Source of the DNA: Microbacterium sp. CGR2
GTDB taxonomy: Bacteria; Actinomycetota; Actinomycetes; Actinomycetales; Microbacteriaceae
Direction: 5' to 3'
NCBI RefSeq assembly: GCF_003626735.1
Contig: NZ_RBHX01000001.1
Span: 2,356,001-2,420,000 of the forward strand
DNA length: 64,000 nt
Shown here one piece after another: positions 9,024-19,860 of this stretch. The notes below the pieces were generated by a model. The model made no database searches and was not told where the DNA came from. It was given only the letters and a program-made list of their open reading frames with translations. Within the stretch, counting starts at the first letter, position 1; each line of letters begins with the position of its first letter. Position numbers and translations under genes: made by a program.

Positions 9024-9029
9024 TAGACT
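9024..9029 (+). promoter_or_regulatory. -10 element TAGACT for wecB, leaderless
   Basis: TAGACT ends 6 nt before GTG 9036, the start expected from the conserved wecB N-terminus. This favours 9036 over the in-frame GTG at 9030. Confidence 0.6.
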
Positions 9030-9035
9030 GTGTCC

Positions 9036-10118
9036 GTGAAGATCGTCAGTGTCGTGGGCGCGCGCCCACAGTTCGTCAAGCTCGCCCCCATCCACAAGGC
9101 TGCGCTCGCGGCCGGCGTCGAGCACGTCATCGTCCACACCGGACAGCACTACGACCCCATGCTGTCGGACGTCTTCTTCGAAGACCTCGGAATCGGCGCT
9201 CCCGACGTCCACCTCGGCGTCGGCAGCGGGTCGCACGGTGTGCAGACTGGTGCGATGCTCGCTGCGCTCGACGCGGTGTTCGACGAACACCGCCCGGACT
9301 GGGTGCTGGTGTACGGCGACACGAACTCGACGGTGGCCGCCGCCCTCAGCGCGGTCAAGATGCACATCCCGGTCGCGCACCTCGAGGCAGGCCTGCGCAG
9401 CTTCAACCGACGGATGCCGGAGGAACACAACCGGGTGATGACCGATCACGCCGCCGATCTGCTCCTCGCCCCGACGCAGGTCGCTGTCGATCACCTCGCC
9501 GACGAGGGCCTCGCAGCTCGCACCGTTCTCGTCGGCGACGTGATGACGGACGTGCTGTTCGAGGTTCGCGATGAGGTCGGCTCGCGACCCTCGCCGTTGC
9601 TGGCCGAATTGGGCCTGGAACCCGGCGGCTACTACGTGGCGACGATCCACCGCGCGGAGAACACGGACGATCCCGACCGCCTGGCCGAGGTCGCGGCTGC
9701 TCTCGCGGATCTGGACAAGCCGGTCGTGCTCCTCGCGCACCCTCGGGTGGTCGCGAAAGCCGCCGCGCACGGAATCACGCTCACGCAGGGATCACTCATC
9801 GCGCACCAGTCGCTCGCCTACGCCGAGCTCATCGCCGCCGCACTCTCCAGCGCAGGTGTCGTCACCGACTCGGGTGGCCTGCAGAAGGAGGCCTTCCTGC
9901 TGCGCGTCCCGTGCACGACGGTACGCACCGAGACCGAGTGGGTCGAGACGATCGAGCTCGGCTGGAACGTCCTCGCGAACTCCTCCGAGGAAATCGCCGC
10001 CGGCGTGACCCGCCCTCGGCCGATCGACACGGACGTGGCGCCGTATGGTGACGGTCATGCTGCCGACCGTGTCGTCGCAGAGCTTGTGCGAGCGGCCGGC
10101 GGCGCTGGCGTCGCGTGA
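9036..10118 (+). CDS. wecB: UDP-N-acetylglucosamine 2-epimerase (non-hydrolysing)
   Basis: This 360-residue enzyme interconverts UDP-GlcNAc and UDP-ManNAc in the cytoplasm. Family hallmarks are KIVSVVGARPQFVKLAPI at the N-terminus, YGDTNSTVAA, HLEAGLRSFNRRMPEEHNR, the nucleotide-site TIHRAENTD and DSGGLQKEAFLL near the C-terminus. The length is normal for the family. It precedes an acyltransferase (4-bp overlap) and then a UDP-ManNAc dehydrogenase-like gene, the next enzyme of the UDP-ManNAcA pathway. The start is GTG 9036, where the conserved sequence begins. Confidence 0.95.
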   Translation: MKIVSVVGARPQFVKLAPIHKAALAAGVEHVIVHTGQHYDPMLSDVFFEDLGIGAPDVHLGVGSGSHGVQTGAMLAALDAVFDEHRPDWVLVYGDTNSTVAAALSAVKMHIPVAHLEAGLRSFNRRMPEEHNRVMTDHAADLLLAPTQVAVDHLADEGLAARTVLVGDVMTDVLFEVRDEVGSRPSPLLAELGLEPGGYYVATIHRAENTDDPDRLAEVAAALADLDKPVVLLAHPRVVAKAAAHGITLTQGSLIAHQSLAYAELIAAALSSAGVVTDSGGLQKEAFLLRVPCTTVRTETEWVETIELGWNVLANSSEEIAAGVTRPRPIDTDVAPYGDGHAADRVVAELVRAAGGAGVA

Positions 10119-12187
10119 CGACGGAGACCTCCGCGCGCACCGCCGCAGCGACCGGCCGCGCATTCCGGGCGGACATTCAGGGTCTCCGCGCGATCGCGGT
10201 CGGACTCGTCCTCCTGTACCACGCCGGCGTTCCCCTGATCACGGGCGGGTACGTCGGAGTGGACGTCTTCTTCGTGATCTCAGGGTTCCTCATCTCCACG
10301 CACTTGCTGGAGTCGCTGCAGAGGGACGGTCGCATCCGGTTCGCGGACTTCTATGCGCGCCGCATCCGCCGCATTCTTCCGGCGTCGTTGACCGTCGCCG
10401 TCCTCACCGTCATCGCGGCCGTCATCTTCTACCCGCCCCTCGCGCTCGAGCGGGTTCTCCGGGACGGGCTGGCCACCATCCTCTATGTCCCCAACTTCTG
10501 GTTCGCCATCCAGAACACCGACTACCTGGCTGACCATTCGCCATCGCCTTTCCAGCACTATTGGTCGCTCGGGGTCGAAGAGCAGTTCTACCTTCTCTGG
10601 CCGGTGGTTCTCTTCCTCATCTTCCTCGCGACCAGGCGGCGGCCGCGCCTCCTGCTGGCCGCGGTGAGCGTGATTGCCCTCGCCAGTCTGGTCGCGGGCG
10701 TGATGCTCACTCCCGTCGATCAGCCGAGCGCGTTCTTCCTGCTGCCGACGAGAGCATGGGAGCTCCTCTTCGGCGCAATCGTCGGCGCGATCCTGCTGCA
10801 AGGCTCGCGGCCGCCGGGACGGGTCGCCGCGGTGGCGGGCTGGGTCGGACTGCTGATGATTCTGGGAAGCGCGCTGTTGTTCAACGATTCGACCGCCTTC
10901 CCCGGTGTCGCGGCGGTTCTTCCGACGCTCGGAACCGCGCTGGTCATCTTCGCCGGAGCCTCTGACACCCGCATGGGGCCGACGAGTGCCCTCTCGCTCC
11001 CACCGCTGCAGTTCATCGGACTCATCTCATATTCGCTCTACCTGGTGCACTGGCCCTTGCTCGTCGTCACCCAGGCGGCCGTGGGAGAGCAGAATCCGTT
11101 GCCGGCGTGGATGCGCGTGCTCTTCGGGATCGTGATCGCCATCGTTCTCGCCTGGGTGCTGTTCCGTTGCGTCGAGATGCCGTTGCGCGCTCCGCGGATG
11201 CTCGTGCAACGGCGTCCGCGCTCCACCCTGCTCGCGGCGCTCGGCGTCACGGTGGTGCTCGCGGTCGGGGTCGGCGCGGCAGTGAACTGGTCCGCTGATC
11301 GGCTCACGGGAAGCGGCGATGTGGTGACCGAGTCCGCGGACTATCCCACCTCGCCGCCGAATCCGACCGCCTTCGTGCCGAGCAACATGACGCCCGCGCT
11401 GCAGGACGTCGATGACGATCTCGCGCCGGTGTTCACCGACGGGTGCCAGCTCGACCCCAAGAGCGAAGCCGTTCAGGACTGCGAGTACGCGGATGCGTCC
11501 GGAGACACCCGGATCGTGCTGTTCGGAGATTCGCATTCCGCGCAGTGGTTCCCCGCGGTGGAGGAGTTCGCGCGTGACCGGCCAGGGACATCGCTGCGCA
11601 CCTACACGAAATCGTCATGTTCGGCTGCGGCAGCGACCGTGCTCGTGAAGGGCGTGCCCTACTCCTCGTGCGACCGGTGGCGGAGCAAGGTCGTCGAACA
11701 CCTCCTCGCAGACCCGCCCGACCTCGTCGTCATCTCCAACTACGCTCACTACGTCCTGGCTGACAGCCCGGATGGTTCTCAGCGGCTTCCCCTGTGGGGC
11801 GAAGGGCTCCGCGCCACCGTGCAGCAGCTGCGCGACGCCGGGAGCGAGGTGCTGCTGATCGCGGATTCTCCGCGCCTGCGCGCGGCGCCTGACAGCTGTG
11901 TCTCGACGGACGTCATGGATGCGGCGCGTTGCGACGAACAGCGCGAATGGGCGATCGACGCCGAGCTCGCCGCAGTCGAGCGTGATGTCGCAGCGGAGAC
12001 GGACGCTGAGTACGTCGACTTCACCGAGTTCATCTGCACTGATGCCACGTGCCCCGTGATCATCGATGATCTGTTCGTGTATCGCGACGTGAACCACATG
12101 ACATCGACGTTCGTGTCGTATCTCGCTCCCGCCCTCGAGCCGACTCTCGCGTCCCTCCTCGACGTCGACCCAGCTACGGCCCCATAG
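10115..12187 (+). CDS. Membrane acyltransferase with C-terminal SGNH domain (OafA/YrhL-like)
   Basis: This 690-residue integral membrane protein should O-acetylate a surface polysaccharide. The N-terminal acyltransferase-3 domain starts FRADIQGLRAIAVGLVLLYH and spans about ten membrane segments to roughly residue 395. The outer C-terminal domain is an SGNH-type esterase/acyltransferase with the nucleophile motif FGDSHSAQW and a closing DVNHM (Asp-x-x-His). Cysteines in the outer domain may form disulfides. The GTG start overlaps the wecB stop. Its TAG stop at 12185-12187 forms the first half of the -10 box of the next gene. Confidence 0.92.
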   Translation: MTTETSARTAAATGRAFRADIQGLRAIAVGLVLLYHAGVPLITGGYVGVDVFFVISGFLISTHLLESLQRDGRIRFADFYARRIRRILPASLTVAVLTVIAAVIFYPPLALERVLRDGLATILYVPNFWFAIQNTDYLADHSPSPFQHYWSLGVEEQFYLLWPVVLFLIFLATRRRPRLLLAAVSVIALASLVAGVMLTPVDQPSAFFLLPTRAWELLFGAIVGAILLQGSRPPGRVAAVAGWVGLLMILGSALLFNDSTAFPGVAAVLPTLGTALVIFAGASDTRMGPTSALSLPPLQFIGLISYSLYLVHWPLLVVTQAAVGEQNPLPAWMRVLFGIVIAIVLAWVLFRCVEMPLRAPRMLVQRRPRSTLLAALGVTVVLAVGVGAAVNWSADRLTGSGDVVTESADYPTSPPNPTAFVPSNMTPALQDVDDDLAPVFTDGCQLDPKSEAVQDCEYADASGDTRIVLFGDSHSAQWFPAVEEFARDRPGTSLRTYTKSSCSAAAATVLVKGVPYSSCDRWRSKVVEHLLADPPDLVVISNYAHYVLADSPDGSQRLPLWGEGLRATVQQLRDAGSEVLLIADSPRLRAAPDSCVSTDVMDAARCDEQREWAIDAELAAVERDVAAETDAEYVDFTEFICTDATCPVIIDDLFVYRDVNHMTSTFVSYLAPALEPTLASLLDVDPATAP

Positions 12188-12190
12188 ACT
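12185..12190 (+). promoter_or_regulatory. -10 element TAGACT made from a stop codon
   Basis: The TAG stop of the acyltransferase is the first half of TAGACT, which ends 7 nt before ATG 12198. A leaderless transcript for the sugar dehydrogenase is likely. Confidence 0.6.
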
Positions 12191-12197
12191 GGATCCC

Positions 12198-14629
<2,432 letters not shown>

Positions 14630-14639
14630 ACTCGACATC

Positions 14640-15431
14640 GTGAGTCACGCTGCTGTCGGGGCGCCCGGGACGCCCCGGCGCTATCTGCATTCGTTGTGGC
14701 TGCTGTCCGCCCGCGACCTGAAGGTCCGCTACGCGACCAGCCTCCTCGGCTACGTGTGGTCGGTCCTCGATCCGCTCGTGATGAGCGCGATCTACTGGTT
14801 CGTCTTCACCCAGGTGTTCACACGCAGCGTGGGCGAAGACCCGTACATCGTCTTCCTCATCGTCGCGCTCCTGCCGTGGGTCTGGTTCAACACGTCGGTC
14901 TCCGATTTCACGCGGGCCTTCAAGCGGGATGCTCGACTCGTGCGCTCCACCGCGATCCCGCGCTCGATCTGGGTGAACCGCATCGTCCTGAGCAAGGGCA
15001 TCGAGTTCCTCTTCTCGATGCCCGTGCTCGTGCTGTTCGCGGTCTTCAGCGGTGCCGAGGTCAACTGGATGCTGCTCTGGTTCCCGGTCGCGATCCTTCT
15101 GCAGATCATGCTTCTCGTCGGGCTCGGACTCCTCGTGGCGCCGCTGTGTGTGCTCTATGCCGACCTCGAACGCACGACGGCGCTCATCCTGCGCGCGCTC
15201 TTCTACGCATCGCCGGTGATCTACAGCTTCCGCGACCTACCTGCACCGTTCGACACGCTCGGCGCGTTCAACCCGCTGGCCGGCATCTTCACGCTCTACC
15301 GGGTCGGCTTCTTCCCCGACCTGTGGGAGCCGGTGCCGATCCTGATCTCCGTGGTCATGTGCGTCGGCATCCTCGCCCTGGGCACGTGGACCTTCGGACG
15401 CCTCGAACGCCCCGTGTTGAAGGAGCTGTGA
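14640..15431 (+). CDS. Polysaccharide ABC exporter, permease subunit (Wzm/TagG-like)
   Basis: This 263-residue ABC-2-type permease has about six membrane helices. It begins RYLHSLWLLSARDLKVRY and contains TSLLGYVWSVLDPLVMS, the conserved amphipathic start of Wzm/TagG/RfbD proteins. Together with the next gene it should export an undecaprenyl-linked glycan. In M. tuberculosis the equivalents Rv3783/Rv3781 flank glfT1 and handle galactan; here glf precedes and GlfT-like genes follow. Its stop overlaps the start of the ATPase gene by 1 bp. GTG 14640 is chosen because of the -10 element just upstream. Confidence 0.9.
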   Translation: MSHAAVGAPGTPRRYLHSLWLLSARDLKVRYATSLLGYVWSVLDPLVMSAIYWFVFTQVFTRSVGEDPYIVFLIVALLPWVWFNTSVSDFTRAFKRDARLVRSTAIPRSIWVNRIVLSKGIEFLFSMPVLVLFAVFSGAEVNWMLLWFPVAILLQIMLLVGLGLLVAPLCVLYADLERTTALILRALFYASPVIYSFRDLPAPFDTLGAFNPLAGIFTLYRVGFFPDLWEPVPILISVVMCVGILALGTWTFGRLERPVLKEL

Positions 15432-16165
15432 TGTCTGCAGCAATCGAAGTACAAGGACTCGGCGTCCGGTTCCGCCGCAACAGGCGCGGCCGCCGGAGCT
15501 TCAAGGATCTGTTCGCCGGAGCGTCGCGGCGCTCCCGGCCCGGCGAGTTCTGGGCGCTTCGAGACGTGTCCTTCACCGTCCAGCCGGGTGAGTCGATCGG
15601 CGTGGTCGGCCGCAACGGGCAGGGGAAGTCGACGCTGCTGCGCCTCGTCGCCGGAGTGCTGCTCCCGGATGAGGGCGGCGTGACGGTCAACGGCGGGGTG
15701 GCACCGCTGATCGAGATCACCGGGGGTTTCGTCGGCGACCTGACCGTGCGCGAGAACGTGCGACTCACGGCAGGTCTGCACGGCATGTCGCGGGACGAGG
15801 TCTCCCGACGCTACGACGGGATCATCGCCTTCGCCGAGCTCGTCGGATTCGAGGACACGCCCTACAAGCACCTCTCCAACGGGATGAAAGTGCGTCTGGC
15901 CTTCTCCGTGGTCTCGCAGCTCGATGAGCCGATCCTGCTCGTCGACGAGGTTCTCGCTGTCGGCGACAAGGCATTCCGCGAGAAGTGCTACAAGCGCATC
16001 GACGAGCTCCTCGCCGAGGGCCGGACGCTCTTCTTCGTGAGTCACAACGAGCGTGACCTGCGCCGGTTCTGCACGCGCGGACTGTACCTCGACAAGGGTG
16101 CGCTGGCGCTCGATGCGCCCATCGCCGAGGTGCTCGACAGATACAACGCCGACCACACCGTGTAG
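15431..16165 (+). CDS. Polysaccharide ABC exporter, ATPase subunit (Wzt/TagH-like)
   Basis: This 244-residue ATPase pairs with the preceding permease. It has Walker A VGRNGQGKSTLLRL (about 58-71), the family-specific GVAPLIEITGGFVGDLTVREN, a signature region KHLSNGMKVRLAFS and Walker B PILLVDEVLAVGD. It ends at about the standard ABC domain, without the C-terminal carbohydrate-binding extension of O-antigen Wzt proteins. It therefore looks like the short galactan/teichoic-type exporters, which do not need a chain-end recognition domain. Confidence 0.92.
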   Translation: MSAAIEVQGLGVRFRRNRRGRRSFKDLFAGASRRSRPGEFWALRDVSFTVQPGESIGVVGRNGQGKSTLLRLVAGVLLPDEGGVTVNGGVAPLIEITGGFVGDLTVRENVRLTAGLHGMSRDEVSRRYDGIIAFAELVGFEDTPYKHLSNGMKVRLAFSVVSQLDEPILLVDEVLAVGDKAFREKCYKRIDELLAEGRTLFFVSHNERDLRRFCTRGLYLDKGALALDAPIAEVLDRYNADHTV

Positions 16166-16176
16166 CCGGATCAGAG

Positions 16177-16197
16177 GCGCCACCGCGTCAGTGGCGC
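16177..16197 (+). terminator. Hairpin between convergent genes
   Basis: GCGCCAC (16177-16183) pairs with GTGGCGC (16191-16197) around a 7-nt loop, just after the exporter ATPase stop. No T-run follows, so termination activity is uncertain. The whole 79-bp gap holds no gene. Confidence 0.35.
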
Positions 16198-16244
16198 AAC
16201 CGCATCGGCGGTGTACCGGGGGCGGAGGTGCTACGGCCTCGGAG

Positions 16245-16838
16245 TCAGAGGCCGACCAGGCTCTTCAGGGTCTGCGCGGATGCCCGCGCCGCATCCACGG
16301 CGGCGGCGACACCCGAGTCGCCCTCGATGGCTGACCTGAGGTCCGTCAGGCGTTGCGCGTACGCGGTCACGCCGTCGCTCCAATCCTGCTGGATGGAGGC
16401 CGGCGGTGGTGTGTCGGAGAGTCGCTGCGCATCATCCTGCAGCGTCTCCACGACCGGCAGAGCGTCCTGACCGCTGGCGCCGGAGACGATGTCCAGCCCG
16501 CGAGTCGCCGAGCTGAGCCAACCGCTCACCTTGTCGCGGAACACCTCCACCGTCGGGTCGGCCACCGGCGGTGCCGTCGTGATCGGTGTCTCCGTCGGCT
16601 CCGGTGCGGTGGAAGGGCTCGAGGAGGGCGAGGGCGTGCCACTCGCCGTGGCGGCAGGCGTGGGAGACCCGCTGGTTCCCGGGTCGGGAGACTCGCCGCG
16701 GGGGAGGAGGAAGAACAGCAGAGCCCCGACGATCACGAGAGCCGCGACCACGAGCCCGACGATCAGCCAGATCCGCCCCTTTCGTTTCGGCGGCGCAGGC
16801 AGGGGAGCCCATCGCAGTTCGGGCTGCTGCTCATCCAT
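16245..16838 (-). CDS. Hypothetical single-pass membrane protein with Ser/Thr/Pro-rich linker
   Basis: I do not recognise a family for this 197-residue protein. A proline-rich cytoplasmic N-terminus (about 20 residues) is followed by one membrane helix WLIVGLVVAALVIVGALLFF. A long Ser/Thr/Pro/Ala linker (about 48-95) comes next, then a helical outer domain of about 100 residues. The linker suggests a domain held away from the membrane, in or on the wall. It follows the GlfT1-like gene by 3 bp on the same strand, so it belongs to that operon and may help galactan assembly; that is inference from position. Confidence 0.7.
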   Translation of the reverse strand: MDEQQPELRWAPLPAPPKRKGRIWLIVGLVVAALVIVGALLFFLLPRGESPDPGTSGSPTPAATASGTPSPSSSPSTAPEPTETPITTAPPVADPTVEVFRDKVSGWLSSATRGLDIVSGASGQDALPVVETLQDDAQRLSDTPPPASIQQDWSDGVTAYAQRLTDLRSAIEGDSGVAAAVDAARASAQTLKSLVGL

Positions 16839-16841
16839 TCG

Positions 16842-17804
16842 TCATGCCTCCAGAGGTGCCATGGGCTGCCAGCTGCGGTCTCGTCCGACTTTCCCGCCGT
16901 CACGGATGCCGCGGAACAGATTGCTCGTACCGCGGAGAGTGCGCTCGACGAAAGCGAGCCGGATGAGCTCCTTGGTGAAGGTCGCAGCGGTGCCGAGGCC
17001 GAACAGGATCGGGTTGTAGACGCCATGGACGCGGTAGTACTGCTTGATGAAACCGCGGTTGCGCATGATGTAGTAGCGGTATGCGTTGCTGGACGCGTTC
17101 ATGTGGCGGATGCCCATATCCCACTGCTTGATCTCGCGCGTGCGTCGCAGCACGAACTCATCGACGATCACCGCGGTGGTGCGCCGCGAGGCGAGCCAGC
17201 CGTACATCTGGTCATCCCAGTAGATGAAGAACCGCGGGTCGGGCAGGCCGATCTGCTGGACGATCGAGCGATGGATGAACATGCCCTCGAAGCATCCGCT
17301 GTTCATCTCTTTGAAGCCGGAGTCGTCGAAGCTCGAGGGGGCGAACGGGATCGGAATGCCCATGCGCTCCGCGATGCGGTATTGCCAGTAGAACTCGCTG
17401 CCGTCATAGTCGAAGCGGCGACCCTGGATGCTCTTGAACCGCGGTGCCCAACGGCCCATCTTCGCGAGACCGTCGGTGAGGACTTCGACGTCGTCGTCCA
17501 TCATCCAGATCCACTCGGAACCGAGTTCGTACGCCGTGCGCATCCCCTCGCTGAATCCGCCGGACCCGCCCGTGTTGGTCTCGAGTCGGCGGTAGACGAT
17601 GTCGGTGCCGATTCCGTCCCGGAACGAATCGACGACTGCAGTGGTGTCGTCTGCGGAAGCGTTGTCGATGACCACGACATGCCCGGGCTTGGGGTCCATT
17701 GCCGTGATGCTCGTGAGAAGCCCGGTGAGCAGGTGTGAGCGGTTGTAGGTGACGATGACGATCGTCGCCGTCGCCGGGTCGAACGAGGTGGGCACCGAGG
17801 TCAC
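16842..17804 (-). CDS. GT2 glycosyltransferase, GlfT1-like galactofuranosyltransferase
   Basis: This 320-residue GT-A enzyme starts TIVIVTYNRSHLLTGLL. It carries NTGGSGGFSEGM, the metal-binding DDD at 103-105 (WMMDDDVEV), FIYWDDQMYGW as catalytic base region, and YYIMRNRGFIKQYY. The NxGGSGGF and DDD elements match GlfT1 (Rv3782) and related galactofuranosyl- or rhamnosyltransferases. GTG 17804 overlaps the stop of the GlfT2-like gene (GTGA); the longer frame to 17891 is a shadow. It probably starts or primes the galactan that GlfT2 extends. A different sugar specificity is possible. Confidence 0.82.
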   Translation of the reverse strand: MTSVPTSFDPATATIVIVTYNRSHLLTGLLTSITAMDPKPGHVVVIDNASADDTTAVVDSFRDGIGTDIVYRRLETNTGGSGGFSEGMRTAYELGSEWIWMMDDDVEVLTDGLAKMGRWAPRFKSIQGRRFDYDGSEFYWQYRIAERMGIPIPFAPSSFDDSGFKEMNSGCFEGMFIHRSIVQQIGLPDPRFFIYWDDQMYGWLASRRTTAVIVDEFVLRRTREIKQWDMGIRHMNASSNAYRYYIMRNRGFIKQYYRVHGVYNPILFGLGTAATFTKELIRLAFVERTLRGTSNLFRGIRDGGKVGRDRSWQPMAPLEA

Positions 17805-19717
17805 CGCTTCTCCTCGAACGTCCGCTGCCAGGACTCGACCGACACTATCTCCGGCAATCCGGCGCGATACCGCTTCTGCAGCTCCGGCCACCGGCGTCGC
17901 AGCTCGGCGTGGAGGCGCACGGTCTCGCGCAGCATCCGTCGGTACATCGCGCGATCGCGCGTGTAGATGTTCTTGCCCGAGCCGTCAGCCGCGCTCACCA
18001 AGGCGCTGTCGAACGCGGGCAGGCGCCACCACTGCGCATCTCCCTTGCCGAATTCGACTTCCGGCTGGGCGACGTTCGCCGGGTTCGGCTTGTGCAGCCA
18101 ATGCGCGGTGAGCGTGGACAGCGTGAACCAACGGAGCTTCAGACCCTTGGGGCTGTCGAACACGTTCCTCGCGAGCTGCTTGTAGACCTGTCGACCCTTG
18201 CGCGAATGCAGCACCGTCGACGGGTCGCGATGCACGACGGTCTCCGGGTGCTTCGCCGCGAGCGCGCGGGCAGCGGGCATGGCCGTCGCGAGGTTCCGAC
18301 GCATATGCTCCGGGCCGGACAGCACATCCCGCAGGGCTTGCGCCCGCAGGGCCACGGGGTAGTACTGCATCATCATGAGGTGCTTCAGATCGACGCGCCT
18401 GCTGTGAGTGAGCAGTCGACCGCCGCGAGGCGCATCCGAGTGCAGGAGTCCTGCCACGAGCCGATTGCGGGCATGGAAGTACGCCTGCCAGTCGATGGAG
18501 TCGTCCTTGTTCACCCAGGACACATGCCAGAGCGCGACGCCCGGCATCGAGACGGTGGGGAATCCGGCCTTACCGGCGCGGATGCAGAACTCGGCGTCAT
18601 CCCATTTGATGAACGCCGGAAGCGACAGGCCCACCTTGCGGATGGCCTCGACGGGGATGAGGCACATCCACCAGCCGTTGTAGTCGGCATCCATCCGCAT
18701 GTGGAGCAGTTTGGACTGACGGAGATTGGATACGCCGAAATCGTGCGGCATCTTCTCCTGGTAGAGGTTGCGCCACATGAACGGGTGCTCATCGATGACC
18801 TCGGCCCAACCGTGCAGCTTGGGGCGATCCAGCAGATCGAACATGTGCCCGCCCACCAGAGCGGGCGACGTCGCGAACTGGCCGAAGACGATGGAGCGGC
18901 GCAGCGACTCCGGTTCGATCCGGACGTCGTCGTCCAAGAGCTGCACGAAGTCGCTCTCCGGCCGCTGGAGCGTTTCGCTCATCGCGCGCGCGAATCCGCC
19001 AGAGCCGCCGAGGTTGTCCTGACGGATGACCTGGAGCGTGTCGCCGAGGCGCTCCGCGACATCGGCGTAGCCGTCCTGCTCCGCGACCAGCTGTGTCCCC
19101 TGATCGATGAGGAAGATGCGATCCACGAACTCGAGGGCATCCGGCGACGCAGCGAGCGCGCGCAGGGTCTCGACGCAGTAGTCGGGCTTGTTGTAGGTCG
19201 TGATGCCGAGCGACGCCTTACCGGTGCGCGCCGGCTCCTGCTCGGTTGTCCATTCGGCTCCCTCGAGCACGGCGGGCTTCTCATCGGCCACGACGTCGAA
19301 CCAGATCCAGCCGCCGTCGCTGTACTGCGTCAACTCGAGGTCGAAGGACGTGGACGACTCGCCGGTCACCTCGCGAGTCGCGACGCGCTGGCGGATACCG
19401 CCACCGTTGGAGCGGTAGACGAGGATCGTCGCGGGCCCGGTCGTGCGGACCGTCAGCTTGACCTGGCGCACGCTGGTCCAGTGCTGCCAGTAGGAAGCGG
19501 GAAAGGCGTTGAAGTAGGTCCCGAGCGAGACGCGACGCCCCGAGACGATGCGCGCGCGGTGGCGACCGAGGATGTTGCCCAGATGCGCGCGATTGGACAC
19601 GCGAACGGGTTCCTCATCGATCACAGACCACGTCTCGGGGTCGGCGTAGAGGGGGAGCAGATCGGGGTCGCGATCGAGTGGGAAGACGACATTCTGAAGG
19701 ACGTGGGCCACTGGCAT
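17801..19717 (-). CDS. glfT2: Galactofuranosyltransferase GlfT2-like (galactan polymerase)
   Basis: This 638-residue protein has nearly the length of M. tuberculosis GlfT2 and the same domain order. An N-terminal beta-rich domain contains TYFNAFPASYW (68-78). The GT-A domain has NLGGSGGFARAM, DDD at 262-264 followed by VRIEPES, and SKLLHMRMDADYNGWWMCLI. It also has the catalytic-base region FIKWDDAEF (Asp373/374) and LWHVSWVNKDD with His398. A helical C-terminal region follows. GlfT2 builds galactofuranan from UDP-Galf on a polyprenyl carrier at the inner membrane face. The start ATG 19717 has GGAG close upstream; GTG 19711 would suit that site better and would shorten the protein by two residues. 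Confidence 0.93.
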   Translation of the reverse strand: MPVAHVLQNVVFPLDRDPDLLPLYADPETWSVIDEEPVRVSNRAHLGNILGRHRARIVSGRRVSLGTYFNAFPASYWQHWTSVRQVKLTVRTTGPATILVYRSNGGGIRQRVATREVTGESSTSFDLELTQYSDGGWIWFDVVADEKPAVLEGAEWTTEQEPARTGKASLGITTYNKPDYCVETLRALAASPDALEFVDRIFLIDQGTQLVAEQDGYADVAERLGDTLQVIRQDNLGGSGGFARAMSETLQRPESDFVQLLDDDVRIEPESLRRSIVFGQFATSPALVGGHMFDLLDRPKLHGWAEVIDEHPFMWRNLYQEKMPHDFGVSNLRQSKLLHMRMDADYNGWWMCLIPVEAIRKVGLSLPAFIKWDDAEFCIRAGKAGFPTVSMPGVALWHVSWVNKDDSIDWQAYFHARNRLVAGLLHSDAPRGGRLLTHSRRVDLKHLMMMQYYPVALRAQALRDVLSGPEHMRRNLATAMPAARALAAKHPETVVHRDPSTVLHSRKGRQVYKQLARNVFDSPKGLKLRWFTLSTLTAHWLHKPNPANVAQPEVEFGKGDAQWWRLPAFDSALVSAADGSGKNIYTRDRAMYRRMLRETVRLHAELRRRWPELQKRYRAGLPEIVSVESWQRTFEEKR

Positions 19718-19847
19718 GTTCTCCGATGTTGGTGCCGCAGACCACCGCCCGAGGGCAGTGCGCGACTCGACGAGCAGTGAGTAGCCTATCGCCCGTCACC
19801 TTCGGATCAACGGAACGCCGACCGCCGAGGCGTACCGACCGGGTGGC

Positions 19848-19853
19848 TAGACT
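19848..19853 (+). promoter_or_regulatory. -10 element TAGACT for galE, leaderless
   Basis: TAGACT ends 7 nt before ATG 19861. The frame is open further upstream, but this motif and the conserved N-terminus fix the start at 19861. Confidence 0.6.
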
Positions 19854-19860
19854 CGGAGCG

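Noticed and set aside
17909..19780. Plus-strand open frame of 623 codons
   Set aside because: It is the antisense shadow of the GlfT2-like gene, which matches the known enzyme over its full length.
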